Source: Malania oleifera (taxonomy: Eukaryota > Streptophyta > Magnoliopsida > Santalales > Ximeniaceae). Taken from it: a stretch of 64,000 nt of DNA. Every line of letters begins with the position of its first letter. The first letter of the stretch is position 1. Of this stretch, positions 40,860 to 63,639 are shown one piece after another. The notes below the pieces were generated by a model. The model was not told the DNA's origin. It made no database searches and worked only from the letters and a program-made list of their open reading frames with translations. The translations under genes were made by a program, and so were the position numbers. The DNA is taken from the NCBI RefSeq assembly GCF_029873635.1, contig NC_080422.1, positions 3,824,001 to 3,888,000 of the forward strand, given 5' to 3'.

Positions 40860-42225
40860 CATATATCTATAGTATAACAAATTAATAGAAATACAAAAAA
40901 ACAATTTTGTAGCAAAAAAGATTTCATATTTTAAAACAACAAAAAAAAATCCTAAAATAAAATAAATTCAACAAAGATTAGATAAATTACATTTATAAAG
41001 TCACTCTATTACACATATCGTAACTTATATCTTTTAAGATTTTTCATGTGCCTATATTTACATGTTGTTATAGTAGCATCTCATGTTGGTATTTGCATTT
41101 TATAATTTCTAAACAAAGTATTTTTATTTTTATAATAACTTTGAATATCTACACTTTAATATTTGTAAAATGACCTTATGTTTGGTTCGCGAAATGTCTA
41201 TTCATAGGAATATATTAGTTATATATAATAAGTTAGCTATAATTAGTTATACAAAAAATTATATTCATAAAACAAACAATAATGTGAAATTTATTATGAT
41301 TTCATAATAAGAAAAAAAAATAAAGAATTACTATTTCAAATGTTTCATTGTTTGAATGTGTAATTATTTCTTATTAACTATTTAATAAAATAATAATAAA
41401 TATATAAGGAATAACAATTACCTGTATTCTCAAAATTTTTAATATATTTTGATTTTTTTTAAGGGATAACTAAGTCTGCAATTATGACAATATACTATTA
41501 ATTTGTTTCAAACATATATTTAAAGCTCATTAAAAATTATAAAAAATAATTTGCGTAGAATTAGTCACATACAATGATCATGTGCAACGCACATGACATA
41601 ATGACTAGTTTCCCAAATTGTATATTGTAATATTTGGAATTAGATTTGTATTTTTGTAATTTAAAAGAGACATACTATAATTTTATATTATATTTTGTTC
41701 AACCTAAATACAGAGATCTGAATTCCGTACTTTCGAATATAAAATAAGAAATCATAAACCTAGAAAATACTGCATAAAAGATGTTTTCGGAGTTTTTCTA
41801 TACAAATTAAAAGAATTAGAAAACAAAGTTGTATTTTTTAATTATTTGAAAAATTGAAGATAGAAAATCAAATTATTTCCCGTAAAAACAGTGCTAACTT
41901 TTTTTATTATATTGCATATAAAGGTTTGTAAAAGAAAAAATAAAATAAAATAGCTAACCATTTTATAATTCTTTGAAAAATTAAAATAAAAAACAAAAAC
42001 TACTTTTCACAATTAAACAATTCCTCAATATTCGATTCTCACTTCCCAAAATTATTAGATAGAGGCTAAAATTAAGGGCCCATTTAGATAAAAGATTTTA
42101 TCAATGAAAAAAAAAAGAAAGGAAAATAAAATGAAAAAACCTCATTTTCAACTATATATTAAAACTACTAAAATAAAATTATTCTAATGTAATTAAAAAT
42201 TCAAAATAAAAATTTGTTCATTAAA
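40822..42225. other. AT-rich non-coding DNA
   Basis: A (TA)n tract spans about 40822-40854. The rest is very AT-rich with frequent homopolymers. No gene, LTR or inverted-repeat element is recognisable. Confidence 0.6.
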
Positions 42226-42395
42226 AAAGGGCAGCCTGGTGCACAAAGCTTCCATGTATGCGAGGTTTGAGGAAGGGTCATATCACAATGGATTTATAGT
42301 ATGCAACCTTACCTTACATTTTTACAAGAGACTGTTTCCACGCCTTGGATCCGAGCCCTCCAAGTCACACGATGATAATCTCACCGTTGTTCATT
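42226..42395 (-). mobile_element. SINE (tRNA-derived), 5'-truncated
   Basis: The + strand reads AAAAAAGGGCAGCCTGGTGCAC (the minus-strand tail), then CCTTACCTTACATTTTTACAAGAG, CCACGCCTTGGATCCGAG (decayed B-box) and CACACGATGATAATCTCACCGTTG (A-box region). Order and spacing match the copy at 49996-50182. The 5' end is incomplete. Confidence 0.7.
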
Positions 42396-42399
42396 AATT

Positions 42400-43367
42400 T
42401 TTTATATTTTATTTTTTTGTTCTTATTTTCTCAATAATTTAACATAAAAATAGATTATTTCAAAATTTATTTTTAATATTTTTAAGTTCCAAATAAAATC
42501 TCAAGGAGTAAATGAATATTTAAATTCGAAGATATTAACAAAAATGATCAAAAAATGGGTGGTTCCTAACTTGCCATGTTTAACGAAGGAAAAAAACAAA
42601 AAGAAAGAAAAGAGAAGAGAGAAAGAAGGGAGAAATGACAAATGGCAGGCAGAGGATTGTCCTTTAAGCCACCTGTCAATTGCTTGCATTTTTATTTTTA
42701 ATTTTATTTTTTGTTTCCTTTCTCTTAATAAAAGACAAATAATATTATATATACATATATTAATTAAGCCCTCCGTTTTAATAATTTATTTATTTATTTT
42801 TTATTTTATGTTCGAACAAAATTTTTTTTTTTCTAATTAAATCAGATTGAAATAATTCCTTTATTATAAAATCCTATAATTTTTTTTTTACCTAATTGGG
42901 GTTTCACACCAACTAGTTAAATTTTAAATGTTTTATTTTAATCTTACTAAATCCCGAATAATATTTCTACAATTTAATAATTAATTAACCAGCACATGTC
43001 ACGCATTAAGTTATTAATATAAATACGGTAAAACAATGGAAGAATACTCGATCGAAAATTAGAATGGTATTACAATTACAAAAATATTAATATATTTTAT
43101 AGTTGGCATTAACGTACCGAATGAGATTAATGACATATTTGTCATTGTTTATTTATATATTTTCAAATATTAAAAAGTTTTTGCATGGTTAATACACCAA
43201 CAATGTTATCTAATCCGTCTCTTTTGATCTAGTAAAAGGTATTTAATTTTCGAACAATCTCATACTCAATTGTATAAAAATAATAAAAAAATGATAAATA
43301 TATTTTTTTGAGTAAATAAAACTTTTTTGTCGTTCTATTTCGATCTCTCTTTCGCTGATCTTTATCT
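42400..43367. other. AT-rich non-coding DNA
   Basis: It is low-complexity AT-rich sequence. The Lys/Arg-rich ORF at 42544-42840 and its antisense partner come from a purine-rich tract and show no domain. No other feature is seen. Confidence 0.6.
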
Positions 43368-43693
43368 ATATATGTGATACCTCGTGAAAGAAAAACTTAA
43401 CAAAGATTTGATGTTACTATCCATATTAACGAGGTGCACCTTTCTTTTCGAAAATCTTCCTGTAAGAATTCTATGGTTAAGCGTTCTTGATTTTGAGTGA
43501 TCTTGAAATGAATGACTTTCTAGGAAGTTTTCTCAAAAAGTGTATGAATGTAGACAAAACACACTAAAAAATGCACATGTTGGTCTGTGGGACCAATCAT
43601 TAGTCCGATAAGACCTGTCCCCCTGTTGTATCCAAGTGGAGGAGGAAAGACATAATACTTCCTGACAGACCCAAATTGAGACGTTACAATATA
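43368..43693 (+). mobile_element. Cassandra solo LTR
   Basis: The 316-bp LTR (43373-43688) begins TGTGATACC and ends GACGTTACA. It is flanked by perfect ATATA duplications (43368-43372 and 43689-43693). It aligns along its length with the minus-strand Cassandra LTRs at 28.1-28.9 kb, including the 5S-like GGTTAAGCGTTCTTG. The C-box region is more diverged (GAATGACTTTCTAGGAAG). There is no internal region or second LTR. Confidence 0.85.
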
Positions 43694-45000
43694 GACATCA
43701 TTTCTAATTTGAACTATTGATATAAAAATTAACTGTTAAAAATTTAATTTTTTTGAGTTTAATACAAAAATATTTACATTTTTTAGAATCTATACATAAT
43801 TTTTGTTTGAACAAAGTATTTAGTATATTTTTATTTTTTTAGTGAAATATTTAGTACATTTATATTATTTTTATAGAGATTTTATATTTATGTTATTTAT
43901 AAGATTGATTCAAGTGTGTTGCATGTAAACTTTTTGTACGGAAAAATTAAATTTGAAGATTAATTTTAATTTTTAAATGGAATAATATTAAATATTTAAT
44001 TATATTCCTTGCTAAATAAAATATTCATTCATGAGAATAATTTAATAGTTTTTATAAAAAATTTCTATATGTATTATGTCTTGTTAACTAAAATGTTCGT
44101 GCATGTCATTTTTAACTAATAGTCGATTAACGAGTTCCTATTAAAGTTATCAATATATAATTTTACACTAGAATCTAATTTAATTTCGGTTTGATTTGAT
44201 TTTACTAATATGTTTTTTTTTTTTAAATTAAGATATTTTTGTCTCTAAAATGATTTATTTTCAATATTGGACTGAAAAATTATATAACAAATATGTAAAA
44301 TTGTAAAGATCAATTCTATTCCATTATTATTTTTATTATATATAGGCCAAATGATTCAATGTGAATTCTATTCTAACAAAGGAAAAAAAATATTTTTCAT
44401 TATATTTATACGCTAAATTAGTTATTGTTAAGAATAAAAATATTTTTAATATACTTAAAAGTGCACAAAAAAATTTTAATTTTGTAAGAAAAAATATTAC
44501 TTTGCTCGTTTATTTATTATATATTTTATTATCTTTCTCAGTTTTTAAAAATTTAAATAATGAAAATAGGTTAATTATTTCATTTTTTTTTTCTAATATA
44601 TATATTTTTAAATTTTTAAACAAGATCTAAATAATAATTTGAAAATATTAAGAAAAATTTTAAAAATATACCAAAGGAAAAATAATTAAAATTATTTTAC
44701 TTTTCCTTTAATTAATAGTAAGTACATGCAGGTTTTATTTATTTATTTTATTTTTCTAAAAACAAGAGACATAATGTTAACAACTAATTAAAATGGTACC
44801 AAAATATTTTTAAAAATTAGTTTTCAAATTATAAAAAATAATTTAAAAAATTAATTTCGAATTATATATATTTATGGAAAATATATAAAACAAAGAGCCA
44901 AACTCCACCGGTTCATGAATGCTTTGAAAGGGGATGATGGAGGCAAAATCGTTTTGTATTTTTTTTCGGGGACGGAGAAAGTATCAATCGGCCTCACGGC
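43694..45000. other. AT-rich upstream region of the beta-amylase gene
   Basis: 43694-44870 is AT-rich without a recognisable feature; the 89-codon ORF at 44361 is Asn/Ile/Lys/Phe-rich and looks spurious. A TATATAA at about 44882 could be the amylase TATA box (about 250 bases before the ATG), with low certainty. Confidence 0.45.
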
Positions 45001-45034
45001 TCCGTTCTCCTTCTACGTTGAAGACAAGCTCTCC

Positions 45035-45035
<1 letters not shown>

Positions 45036-45076
<41 letters not shown>
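45036..45076. repeat. (CT)n microsatellite in the amylase 5' UTR
   Basis: A nearly pure CT tract lies about 60-95 bases before the beta-amylase ATG. Pyrimidine tracts in plant 5' leaders are common. It creates the Ser/Leu run of an unrelated overlapping frame. Confidence 0.9.
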
Positions 45077-45078
<2 letters not shown>

Positions 45079-45130
45079 GTGAGTTCTTCGTTAACCTCGA
45101 ATTGGAAACCCTAGCAACTCATTTCCGGCA

Positions 45131-55643
<10,513 letters not shown>

Positions 55644-56616
55644 AGAAGCAATCTTATCTGCGCTATCAGAAGCCAGTTTTGTATCAGCACTGCCCTCTGT
55701 TGTTGTGTATCAGTGCCTGATTTGGCGGCTTCTACTCTGCTGTTGTGCAATGTGTAGTCATCACCTTTTTATTGTTTTTCATTTTCCCTTCTTGTTTGAT
55801 GGGAAAATTTTCTTTGCTGTAATGCCTTCCCCATATTTTGAAAGTGGTTGGCTTTGAATCAACATTTGCATCTTTCTAATGATGATGGAATAATTTCATC
55901 ACTAAACTTACCATACATGCATAGAAATGGAATAAAATTGAAGGAAATGAAATGAAATTCATTACTTGATTTGGTCACCCCTTCTATTTAAACGTTCATC
56001 CCAGTTCTTTTTAATTTCATTCTATTTTGCAATACGAACATGCTATTTATTAAAGACTAGTGATAGGAGTAATACACTATCCCTAAAAATTTTGAACTTG
56101 CACTTTACTCACTTCAGAAAATTGCACATAGCCTATAATATTTTGTGTATTAAATTCCTAGCTCTGGTAGTGGTTTGAGTCCATATAGTTTTTGGATTTG
56201 AAACTTCAAACTTCTAACATATTATTTGATGTGCTTTTGCTTATAAGAAAATTTTCTGTCACAGAAACTATCAGTTGTTTTATTATTTTGTTTTGGAAAA
56301 TTGGTTAGATATTTACTTCTTAAAGTGTTGCTGAAAGCATTTTTCCACTTTCCAGTTTACTACTTAATCTGGCATTCAATAATAGGTATGCTTGTTTGAA
56401 AATGAAACTTAGTGATGCAATTTTTTCCATTTTTGTTGTACGGGAGTTCTTTCAAAAGGCCTGACCTAGTTTCTTTGTTTTCCTCCTGTTATAAAACAAG
56501 TGATGTACGTTTTTACTTTTTTCTTTCTTGTTGCATGGAAGTTTTTTAATCACGCTATTTTAAGGAGTGGGTTTGTTGTCCAATGCCCTCGCCTAGGCCA
56601 AAAGCTACTATTATGT
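55644..56616. other. Beta-amylase 3' region and intergenic DNA
   Basis: 55644 to about 55940 is the probable 3' untranslated region, with AATAAAA near 55931. The remainder is AT-rich with no recognisable gene. Confidence 0.5.
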
Positions 56617-57084
56617 TAGGGTAAGCATAATTTTGTTAAAATCAAATTAATCGAGTAAATTCTACCAGTTCGGTTCGGTTAAAAATTTATTCGGTTCAGT
56701 TCGATTTATATATTTATTAAATTTCAATTTTTGATTTTCGATTCGATTTTTGGGTTTGGGTAATTCTGTCAACCGAATAGTATAAATGAATAATAAATAA
56801 TTATATATTATATATTAAGATATTTTATATATTATATATATACTAAAATTTTATTTATTTTGTATATATTATATATTATTTATATTTTTTATATATTAAA
56901 AATATATATTTTATGTATATTAAAATATTAAGTTGGTTAAAATCGGTCAATCGATTTAACCAAAATTTGGTTCAATCGATTTTGAATTCGGTTAAATATA
57001 AAATTTAGATCATAATGAGATTTTTTAACTTAAATTTGAGTCAAATTAACTGAATCCACTCAATGCTTATCCTTAACATTATGT
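56609..57084. mobile_element. hAT-type MITE with CGGTTCGG arms
   Basis: The element (56617-57076) starts TAGGGTAAGCATAATTTTG and ends CAATGCTTATCCTTAA, an imperfect inverted repeat. Flanks TATTATGT (56609-56616) and CATTATGT (57077-57084) are an 8-bp duplication with one mismatch. The arms carry CGGTTCGGTT and GATTTAACCAAAATTTGGTT motifs. Termini and arms resemble the 10236-11185 element, so this is a diverged relative without captured DNA. The interior is AT-rich. Confidence 0.65.
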
Positions 57085-57309
57085 ACAAGCAATGACCAAG
57101 GCCAAATGCCAAGAATAAAAGGGCATGATGCCCACAACCACAAACCAATGCTAGTACAAGGACAGGGCCAAATAAAGTAGGCACAAATACCTCAATGGTG
57201 CTCCCCAAAGGATGGAAGCCACATGGTCTAAAGGTTGATTCAATTTTTTACTCACAATTATGTCCAAATTAATTAAGATAAGTTGATTTTTATTTTAGAT
57301 TTTTATTCA

Positions 57310-57480
57310 TTTTTTTTTTTTTTTAAAGAAGGACGGCACCTTCATTTATTTATTGATGACCTCTTACTTTTGACGGAGAAATATCGTGGTTACAAGATAA
57401 TCAATGGGAGATAGCAAAAGACAAACGTTAAAAACCTTTTAAAGAACAACACCAACATTCAGCCAAAAATCGGGTTACAA
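57310..57480 (-). repeat. LINE 3'-end fragment
   Basis: A T-run (57310-57324) followed by AAAGAAGGACGGCACCTTCATTTATTTATTGATGACC resembles the left (3') end of the L1 LINE at about 34100-34150 (GAGGGCAGCACCTCCTTTCTTTATTAGAAGACC). This suggests a short 3' fragment of a related LINE. Confidence 0.4.
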
Positions 57481-58084
57481 GTCCAAACAAAACAAAACAA
57501 AACAGGACTTAAAAAACAAACCTCACGTGACAAAACAAAACAAAAGATAAACAATATAAAACATAAGCTAAAAGACAATGAGAATCATTCTTATATGTAT
57601 AATTATTGATTCTATTGAAACTTATAATATGTGAACCATTTTACATAAACAAATTAAATACTTAATTGATTTTTTTTTTAAAAATTACTCAAAAGTTAAA
57701 TATACAAATGGTGTAAAATGTGGCGTGGTTTAACTTTTTTACCTTAATAATTTCTCGTGCTAAAAGTCATTACCCTTGTCTTTTCCATATTTGATATTCA
57801 CACCAATTTGCTCTTTTATTAAAATAAAAAAAAATGAAGAACACATTATGTTCTCTCTTATTAGTCACCCATCTCATAAAATTATTCAAGGCAATGAGTG
57901 ATAAAGCTCAAATATAGTTCGATGAATGATTTTATTAGGCAAAAAGATCTAATGAGAGGGCCACATAGCCACGCTTTCCGAGGACCTAACCGTTCATTTG
58001 TTTCAGTAAAATAGCCATTCCTGAAATAAGATAAAATATAATTTAAAATTTGATAATGGAGAGAGATAACTATTTTTTATGTTT

Positions 58085-58335
58085 TTTTTTATTACATAGG
58101 AATTCCGGCTACCAACGAGCCCTTCGGATCCTCTAGTACAGCACCAAATCTACGGATCAGCGTCCTCCGCCCTTAGGTCTCGCTGATCAGGGTAAAGTTC
58201 GAAATGCGGATATGATTTCTGTGTATCAGGTAGACGTTCGGCCAACTCGATCCTCGGGACATATCTCCATTATTATTCACGATCCTTGTCGGTTCACAGA
58301 AAACTCTCACCATCTACGCTCCCCACGGGCTCAAT
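58085..58335 (-). repeat. A-tailed dispersed repeat, copy 2
   Basis: A T-run then TTACATAGGAATTCCGGCTACCAAC ... CTACGGATCAGCGTCCTCC ... TCTCGCTGATCAG ... CATTATTATTCACGATCC ... ACTCTCACCATCTACGCTCC aligns throughout with 40543-40815. Divergence is moderate. The right end lacks the extra tandem unit. Confidence 0.65.
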
Positions 58336-58999
58336 CCAATCAATTTAACCTAATTCTTTTTCTATTCTATCTTTGTTTATTTTTTCCACTTGCTCCCATC
58401 AAACGAGACAGCAACCTGTACCTCCGGTGCCTGCGTGCTTTCACTTATGGAACACAATGGAAAAAGAAAATCAAGAGGGAATTTTCTGAGCCATTGAAAG
58501 CAACAGTGACTCGAAATTCTGACTTGGGTAGTGTTTGTTTCTCAGATAAGTTATCCCTACCTTCTTATTTTCTTCTAGGTGTGCTCCATGCATTCCAAAT
58601 TTTCCTGGTGTTAAAATGGCAGAATGCTTTATCTAAGGATTCTCTTATTCTGCACCATCTGAACTTCGGCTGGTCTCAACGTTACTTCATTTTTGGTTCA
58701 CTCCAACCTTTTTTGGCTCCTTTGTGTATGTTTCATTGTGATGGGTAACTGGAGATTTCTTTTCCTCTCTTATGTTTGGATAATTGAAAAGAAAATTATT
58801 GATTTAATATTCTTTTACTAAATCATCTTTTACTTCTTAAGGAAGTTGATAAAGTTTTCTTTTTCTTAGGTAATGTTTGGGAGTATAAATTTAAGGTTGG
58901 ATTTGGATTTATATTCAAAAAGTAAAAGTAGTTGAAATGCTAATGTTAAGGTGGATGAATGGTATAACATTAAAAAAATAAACTAAGAAAGGAACATAT

Positions 59000-59295
59000 A
59001 TACAATAATCTTGGCATTGCATTTGTTGAAGACAAGATAAGGGAGAAACAGATGGTTTGATTATTTAAAATGGCATAGTAGAGTACCTTTGAGGAAGAGT
59101 GAGTTAATTATTGTTTTTGGTATGAAAAAAGAGGTAGGGGTAGACCTAAATAACTTAGAATCAAGTAGTATGAAAGGATTAATAGCTCTTAATCTAATTA
59201 AGGAAAATGCTCTCGATCGGGAGAATTTGTGAAAAACGATTCATATAATTGACCCTACCTAGTGGAATTTAAGATTTATTGTTGTTGTTGTATTT
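59000..59295 (+). mobile_element. RTE LINE 3' fragment
   Basis: The + strand frame reads RWFDYLKWHSRVPLRKSE, then GVDLNNLESS, SMKGLIALNLIKENALDRENL and, after a stop, KTIHIIDPT. This is the conserved C-terminal tail of RTE polyproteins. It ends in CCTACCTAGTGGAATTTAAGATTTATTGTTGTTGTTG, the family 3' signature. Only the last 300 bases are present. Confidence 0.75.
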
Positions 59296-60714
59296 GGATT
59301 TGTGTGGATTTAGACAAACTGCAATACAAGTTTGTGTTATTTTATTCAAAATCCACATAAATTGAAATCCGAGGCTTCAATTCCATGCCGGCGAATATGG
59401 TAAAGGAACGGACAATGATTTTTATGACACTGTTGTCATAAAAAATACCATCACGTTAATTCAAATATCCCAAACCCAAAAAGGAAAAAAAGAAAAAGAT
59501 TGTAGATGAGGCAAATGGAAATTGGCAATGGTCTCCTCAATGGAATAGTTTAATAATAAGAGTGAGCTTTGAGGCAAGCTGTTAACTGTCTGCATTTCTT
59601 ATGAGAGATGATCTTAGTTTGACACAACATGTTTGAGAAGCCAATTTTGGGCTTGTTAATATCCTCTTGCTAATTGAGAGCCATTTCGGCTGGAGAAACT
59701 TGCTTCGACCTCTCATGACGGGGGGAGGATTTTTGATCTTCCAAACATGCTTGGTATTGTATTGTGAAAGCTCAAAGTTTTCTAATGGAAAGAAATCGGT
59801 ATGTTGCATTCAGGCAGAGCAGTGGAACTCAGAAACAAAGTCCCTGTGCTAGGTGCCTTTGAGATTACCCATAAATTAATGGCTGAACCCTTTATATATG
59901 TATATAACACCTGACTAGTTATTAAGGCAAAAACTGAAAACTTTGATTAATGTGGGCGATGAAGACTTGAATATTTGGATATAAACATATCATCATGTTC
60001 AAAAGAAAAGAACAAAAAAACTATAGCAGATTGACCACATCATGACTCATGAGAGAATTTCATAGATGATAAATTTAACTCTTACATGTAAAAAATGATA
60101 AGTTTCATTCTTTGCGACTTCACCAAGCTTCTTTTACTGGTTAGTGGCGTCAAAGCTAACTGTTTTCTTATATATATATAATCCATTTTGCCCTTAATTT
60201 TGAAGTCCCCACTCATTTAAATGTGGTTGTGCCATTGCATCAGTGATCATGACTCATGATTGTCTTGACATGGAAAATGCATAAAATTATGGAAACCTAT
60301 ATTCTGCTAATGTGGTAGGGTGGTGTTCATGTGTCTCTGTGTTTTTTTTACACCTTCTGCCATTTGGGTTGTTTTTTTTAGTAGTTTGTAATATGTTTGT
60401 GTTAATGTGTAGCTGTTGCTGGGGTTTTTTCTGAATTTTGCTTCGGCAGGATAGGCTTTGGGTTTTGGTGTTGCTTGTAGCTCTGTTTGAGCTCTGCTAT
60501 GTTGATTGGCTCACGCATCTTTCTTTTCCTTTAATTCACCTTTTAAGAATCAAAAAATTTTGAACTTTTTGTTAGGACTTTCTTCTTCTTCTTCCTTTTT
60601 TTTTTTTTGCTTGGATTGTCTGGACCATCTTTTTCCCCACGTCATTGGGTTGTCTAGCCTCCAAATTTGGAGGGACTGTTTCCTCGATTTGTATACAAAC
60701 CTTCAGGTTTGGAT

Positions 60715-60882
60715 GTAACAACCTCACCTTTCAGTCAAGGCTCCTCCTTGGACGACCAATCAGTGGCTGAACAGCAATCAATATCAAATACAAAATTTGC
60801 GAACAACATACTCAACTACAACCAGCAAGGTCTGCTGGAGTCATCCGTGGTCGGAACAGTTTTTTCCTCACATGCTCCTTGA
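60715..60882 (+). other. Possible orphan exon
   Basis: After an acceptor-like AAACCTTCAG (to about 60705), the frame LDVTTSPFSQGSSLDDQSVAEQQS...NNILNYNQQGLLESSVVGTVFSSHAP runs to a stop at 60880-60882. Its Ser/Gln/Asn-rich composition looks protein-like, but I know no family for it and see no upstream exon that joins in frame. It may be a remnant or chance. Confidence 0.25.
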
Positions 60883-62105
60883 TTGATGGGATCAACAGTT
60901 GAAAATGTTAGGAACTTCGGCATATTTTCACATGAATAGTTCAAAGCTTTAGACATCTGTAACTGGACACTTCTGATAACATTATAGATAGAAATTGTAT
61001 GCCACCACAGGAGTAGCCTGAAAAAGGAGTAAAGGTCGAACAGTTCTGTGGTCCATAATACTCCTTCAATGAGACACGAGGAAACACATTTTTTTTCAAT
61101 GGCAGCAACTTTGAACGGTCTTAGAAGCTTTTAGGTGGGTGGATTGACATTGGAATTCTGCTGCTGACCAAAAATCGATGGGAAGTAATTTGTCATTTGT
61201 GAAGAGAAGTATGAAGCAGGGGGATGAATGGGGCGTTAAGCTGTCATTAAAAGATGGATTAATGGGTGGGTTTGGTGTTCTGCTTTAAGGAAAGTGCCTT
61301 GCCTTTTGCGATCATGACTACCACCATTCATATCATGGTCCAAAAAAAGCTGTACAAAACAGTGGAGGCTTGAATAAGTTCTATCCAAATAATGTAGGTA
61401 GTTTTATTCAAATAATGAAGTCATTTGATAAGCCAACTGTGTGATGAAGTCAAACCTCCAGGAGAATCAAACCGCGGAGGAAGAAAAAAATTGGTACAAT
61501 GGTCATGCAAGAAAAACGCACACATCACATGAGCAACAATATTCTAGCTGGTGTAGTTTCAGATTACTCAGTGCACTTAATTTGACCTGCCATTTATTTG
61601 ACTTACTAGTCCTTTTATTCTTTTGTCAAATGATCAATCTGCCAGGCTTGGCTAACCTTAAATATCCATTTTCTGCATATATTTCAGCTGTAACTCATTT
61701 CATCCCTTCTAGTGGCCAAGTCACCTAATTCAACCTTCCTAAATGCTTCTAAATGATGACATCATCTGACGTGTAAGTATTGCATCTGGTGCCATATTTG
61801 CAGTGGAGAACACAAACATTTAGTGACAAATGAGTTAGTGCAGACATGAATCAAATTGGAGTTGAAAAAATTCGACAGTTTGGCCCAAAGTAAAAGGAAT
61901 CAATGCATAGAAACCAAGCCAAAAGTTGTAGTGCTCTGTGCCATGCAGAGTTTGGTTTCTATTTCAACCCGCATATGTCTACCGACAGTAGTATTCTACT
62001 TTGACAGAAGATAGTGCAGTTGACTTTGTGGTGGTGTCTTATTTGTTCATACTGTAACACTGCAATTCCATCATCATTCTCATGATTCCATGCCATGTTA
62101 CCCAG

Positions 62106-62112
62106 TATAAAA
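62106..62112 (+). promoter_or_regulatory. TATA box of the PSY gene
   Basis: TATAAAA lies 68 bases upstream of the ATG at 62174. That puts transcription start near 62137 and gives a short leader. It is the only good match close to the gene. Confidence 0.75.
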
Positions 62113-62173
62113 GCACATCCCCACCCTCCCAAACCTCACCTCCATTACAACAGGGATAACCACAACATTTGCA

Positions 62174-62669
62174 ATGGGACTTCGGATCAGAACACTAATT
62201 CTTATTCTCCTCCTACTGTTTAGCCATTCTTCTGCAGGTAAGATGAAGTTTCACTATACATTATTTATACAAGATTTGCAAAGATTCAAGCAGCATATGC
62301 AAGTAACATGAGTTCTAATTCATTCAACCCCGTGCAGGTAGAATCAAATCTGGCTTTGGCAATGGCATGAGTCCTGCAGACCCACACAGTGAGGTAACTT
62401 TGCTGCAAACTTGCTAGCATGGATATTATATCATGTCCCATTTCAACCACAACGAGTCTTTATTCTTGAAAACTCTCTTAATCTATTGTCTATGAAATTA
62501 AGTTCATGTCATTTAAAGTCATTTTTTGCTGATATATAACGTATGGGTTTTTTTTTAGGCCACTAAGGCTATGGAGGCATCCACGATGGACTATGAAAAG
62601 CCAGGGCCAAATCCTAGGCATGACCACGGAAGGGACAAGCCCCCCCTCAGCACTGGCAGCACCAATTGA
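62174..62669 (+). CDS. PSY-family tyrosine-sulfated peptide precursor
   Basis: The precursor is for a secreted plant peptide hormone of the PSY type; family peptides are sulfated on Tyr, often glycosylated, and act at the cell surface on leucine-rich-repeat receptor kinases to regulate growth. Exons: 62174-62237, 62338-62393, 62559-62669, joined by GT-AG introns of 100 and 165 bp, give 76 residues. Residues 1-21 are a signal peptide (MGLRIRT then LILILLLLFSHSSA). A short propeptide follows. The conserved motif is at 51-62: DYEKPGPNPRHD, matching the PSY pattern DYxxPxxNPxHD, with Asp before the sulfated Tyr52. Hydroxylatable prolines lie at 55, 57 and 59. His63 replaces the usual Pro after HD. 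The C-terminal GRDKPPLSTGSTN ends the protein. A TATA box and two AATAAA signals (62710-62715 and 62809-62814) fit a compact gene. RGF/GLV peptides share DY but end differently. Confidence 0.88.
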
Positions 62670-62709
62670 CGCCATCATCTCAACATTAATGCCTTTAACC
62701 ACTTACTGC

Positions 62710-62814
62710 AATAAAGGTTTATGCATCAAGGAGCGAAAGAATATTTTTAATCTCATGTAATGTCCCTAGAGAACTCTTAGTTGGCAATGGAAGATGATTT
62801 TTCTATGCAATAAA
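62710..62814 (+). terminator. Polyadenylation signals of the PSY gene
   Basis: AATAAA occurs at 62710-62715 and again at 62809-62814, 41 and 140 bases after the stop codon. Either could direct 3'-end formation. Confidence 0.5.
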
Positions 62815-63639
62815 AGCTCTCTCTCTTACCAGTTCTGTGAGATGTGTCTTTGTGTGTAACATTCTGCAGATTTTCTCTCTTTTCCTTTTTCTGCCTGAAA
62901 GTTGTGAATTACAAAAGTGGGATAACCCTCTCCTAAACCCATAAATTCCTAATGCCTTGTCAATTTACCAACTCATGGCAGTACTGCAGAGAAATTTACC
63001 AACTAATGGAAAAATAATACTAAACAGACCTCTATTAGTTTTTTCGATTTGCTCGCTGTTCCACGGCAGCTCGGTTTATTATTCATTTCCAGAATACAGA
63101 CATACTGTGATAAGACAATGGACAAACGTGATAACCATGAAGACCAACATCTTTGACTGAGGCAAGTAGGACTTATTAATCGAAGGCAAACCCAAATAAT
63201 AATAATCATCATCATTGTGGATCAAAGGCAAACCAAGATTAAGATAGCCTAAGATTTATATTACTTATGTTCTGTTCAATCTCTTTTCTTGTCACTCTGA
63301 CACTTTCAACTAGAATCAAATCAAGTAGCAGTATGTTTTTTATAGAACACTTCACAAAACATAAGGCGAAGCATAGTTTTTTAGTATTTAAACCCATTCT
63401 CAAGTCCATACAGAAAAGGCTCACATGATTTTTATAAGGACCTTTGAGCAGAAAACATAATAGGAAATGAGAACAATAATTTGTGATTCAACAATTTCCA
63501 CAAAATATCTACCATGCTATAAAAATTCCAAAATACCTATTTAAATAAGTTGTTTTATGGTTCTAAAACTTGAGATCTTTCGAGCCACTGGCCTTCCGAG
63601 AAAACCACAAAGATTTTTGAGTGCGGTATCCTCCGAATA
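62815..63639. other. Intergenic DNA
   Basis: Short ORFs on both strands have no recognisable product. A few AAT/ATC runs occur near 63197-63215. I see no gene or bounded repeat. Confidence 0.5.

Larger units (their letters stand above)
58340..62100. other. Intergenic region upstream of the PSY gene
   Basis: 58340-58750 is an open but unrecognised frame next to a repeat. 59000-59295 is an RTE LINE 3' fragment. 59300-60650 has no clear feature except (TA)n near 60172. 60715-60882 is a possible orphan exon. 60890-62100 is unique, moderately AT-rich DNA with no gene that I can support. Confidence 0.5.

Noticed and set aside
42544-42840. Lysine-rich small protein
   Set aside because: Purine-tract artefact with no homology signature and an equally open antisense.
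58212-58748. 178-codon + strand ORF
   Set aside because: It starts inside a dispersed repeat, has no recognisable domain and lacks codon regularity; most likely chance. Recorded because of its length.
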